Below are positions 12,732-13,960 of a stretch of 13,960 nt of DNA, piece by piece. Origin of the DNA: Acidisphaera sp035272265 (lineage in GTDB: Bacteria > Pseudomonadota > Alphaproteobacteria > Acetobacterales > Acetobacteraceae); contig DATEQV010000382.1 of NCBI GenBank assembly GCA_035272265.1, positions 1 to 13,960 of the forward strand. Reading direction: 5' to 3'. Made by a program: the position numbers and the translations under genes. Every line of letters starts with the position of its first letter. Position 1 is the stretch's first letter. A model generated the notes under the pieces. The model saw nothing but the letters and a program-made list of their open reading frames with translations. It did no database searches and was not told where the DNA came from.

Positions 12732-13960
12732 TGATCAGCAGGGCACGGAAGTCGTTGACGTTTGTCAATGTCGGCCCGGTCACGAGTTGATCGCCGATGG
12801 CAGCGAAGAACCCGTGCCCGTCGTTGTCGGCAAGGCTGGCCTTGGCGTCGATCCCGCGCGCCGCCGCGCGCGCGATCGTGTCGGGTGTGGCGAACGCGCC
12901 GGCGGCCTCGTCGGCGCCGTCGATGCCGTCGGTGTCGGCCGACAGCGCGTAGATGCGGGGCGCGCCGTTCAGTGCGACGGCGAGCGAGAGCAGGAACTCG
13001 ACGTTGCGGCCGCCGCGGCCGCCTCCGCGCACATGGACGGTCGTCTCGCCGCCCGACAGCAGCACCGCGGGCGCGGCGACGGGCTGGTTGTAGTGCACGA
13101 CGTGGGTGGCGATGCCGGCCATCACCCGGCCGACTTCCCGCGATTCGCCTTCCAGCGCGTCGCCCAGGATCAGCGGCGCCACACCCGCACGCCGCGCCAC
13201 GTCCGCCGCCGCCTCCAGCGACATCTGCGGCGCGGCGATGATGCGCACGGACGCACGCGACAGCCTCGCGTCCCCGGGCTTCGGCGTCTCGTCCGCCGCC
13301 GCCTGCAGATGCCGGATCGCGGCCTCGGGCTTGTCGATGCCGTATTTCGCCAGCACCGCGCGCGCGTCGGCGAAGGTGGTTGCATCGGCAACCGTGGGAC
13401 CCGAGCCGATCACCGCCGGATCGTCGCCCGGCACGTCCGACATCGCGAGCGTCACGGTCGTCGCCGGATACGCCGCCGCCGCCAGCCGGCCGCCCTTGAT
13501 CGCGGACAGGTGCTTGCGGACGCGATTCATCTCGGTGATGTCGGCGCCCGAACGCAGCAGCGCCTGGTTGACCGCCTGCTTGTCCGCCAGCGTCAGTCCC
13601 GGCGCCGGCAGGGTCAGCAACGCCGAGCCGCCGCCGGAGATCAGCGCGATCACCAGATCGTCCGCGGTCAGGCCGCCGACCATCGCCAGCATCCGCTCGG
13701 CCGCCGCCATGCCGGGCGCGTCGGGGACGGGATGCGCCGCCTCGACGATCTCGATGCTGCGGCACGGCACCGCGTGGCCGTAGCGGGTGACCACCAGGCC
13801 GGTCAGCGCGCCGCCGGTCCAGTGGTCCTCCAGCGCGCGCGCCATCGCCGCGGACGCCTTGCCGGCGCCGACCACGATGGTGCGGCCGGCGGGCGGCTTC
13901 GGCAGGTAGGCGGGGACCACGCGTTCGGGCAACGCGGCGGCCACCGTCGCGTCGAACATC
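12724..13960 (-). CDS. Glycerate 2-kinase / hydroxypyruvate reductase-like (GckA/TtuD, MOFRL family), start probably outside window
   Basis: At least 411 residues. Members of this family (GckA, TtuD) phosphorylate glycerate to 2-phosphoglycerate; many are mis-annotated as hydroxypyruvate reductases. Motifs in order are TIVVGAGKASAAMARAL, ALISGGGSALLTLPAPGLTL, DITEMNRVRKHLSAIKGGRL, SDVPGDDPAVIGSGPTV, LLSGGETTVHV then GGRGGRNVEFLLSLA, and LSADTDGIDGADEAAGAF (MOFRL domain). It ends ALLITD. The first visible Met (13957-13959) sits in an MFDATVAAALPE segment that is usually preceded by 10-20 residues in relatives, so the true start is probably beyond the right edge. It is the first visible gene of the leftward operon and would capture glycerate made from glyoxylate, linking the oxidase to central metabolism. 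Confidence 0.9.
   Translation of the reverse strand, partial: MFDATVAAALPERVVPAYLPKPPAGRTIVVGAGKASAAMARALEDHWTGGALTGLVVTRYGHAVPCRSIEIVEAAHPVPDAPGMAAAERMLAMVGGLTADDLVIALISGGGSALLTLPAPGLTLADKQAVNQALLRSGADITEMNRVRKHLSAIKGGRLAAAAYPATTVTLAMSDVPGDDPAVIGSGPTVADATTFADARAVLAKYGIDKPEAAIRHLQAAADETPKPGDARLSRASVRIIAAPQMSLEAAADVARRAGVAPLILGDALEGESREVGRVMAGIATHVVHYNQPVAAPAVLLSGGETTVHVRGGGRGGRNVEFLLSLAVALNGAPRIYALSADTDGIDGADEAAGAFATPDTIARAAARGIDAKASLADNDGHGFFAAIGDQLVTGPTLTNVNDFRALLITD

Noticed and set aside
1..13960. Mobile elements, CRISPR arrays, tRNA genes or phage genes
   Set aside because: I saw no transposase or integrase motifs, no regularly spaced direct repeats and no tRNA-like cloverleaf or CCA end on either strand.

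Overview
The window is 13.96 kb of GC-rich (roughly 70 %) bacterial DNA. The gene families, their GlcDEF/LctP arrangement and the codon bias towards G/C at third positions suggest an alphaproteobacterium, perhaps of the Acetobacteraceae/Rhodospirillales kind. That placement is an inference; no rRNA or other taxonomic marker is present. I see no tRNA, rRNA, CRISPR array, insertion sequence or integrase. Coding density is high and no gene-free stretch exceeds about 160 bases.

Left part (1-1345): the 5' end of an enoyl-CoA hydratase-type gene runs leftwards off the window. It is divergent from a nitronate monooxygenase-family gene. The 156-base gap between them holds a long imperfect hairpin.

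Efflux module (1386-6310, + strand): a strong-looking sigma70-type promoter overlapped by inverted repeats precedes a TetR/AcrR regulator. The regulator overlaps by ATGA a lipoprotein membrane fusion protein, which is followed 25 bases later by a 1045-residue HAE1-type RND permease. This looks like a self-regulated tripartite efflux operon without its own outer-membrane channel. The permease keeps the two TM4 aspartates but carries Arg where AcrB has its TM10 lysine.

Orphan (6428-7036, + strand): an unrecognised 202-residue protein made of about seven to eight degenerate repeats of 17-19 residues, consistent with a beta-solenoid. It lacks cysteine, is rich in Gly/Asn/Asp/Thr/His and has lower GC than its neighbours. 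It is the least explained item in the window.

Right part (7040-13960, - strand): five tightly packed genes read leftwards: glycerate 2-kinase (probably cut at its start by the window edge), an LctP-family lactate/glycolate permease, and glcD, glcE and glcF. Together they suggest uptake of a 2-hydroxy acid (glycolate or lactate), oxidation by the three-subunit flavin/Fe-S glycolate oxidase to glyoxylate, and downstream capture of glycerate as 2-phosphoglycerate. The intermediate steps (glyoxylate carboligase, tartronate semialdehyde reductase) and any regulator are not in view. Most of the window is conventional metabolism and efflux; the solenoid protein is the best candidate for something undescribed.
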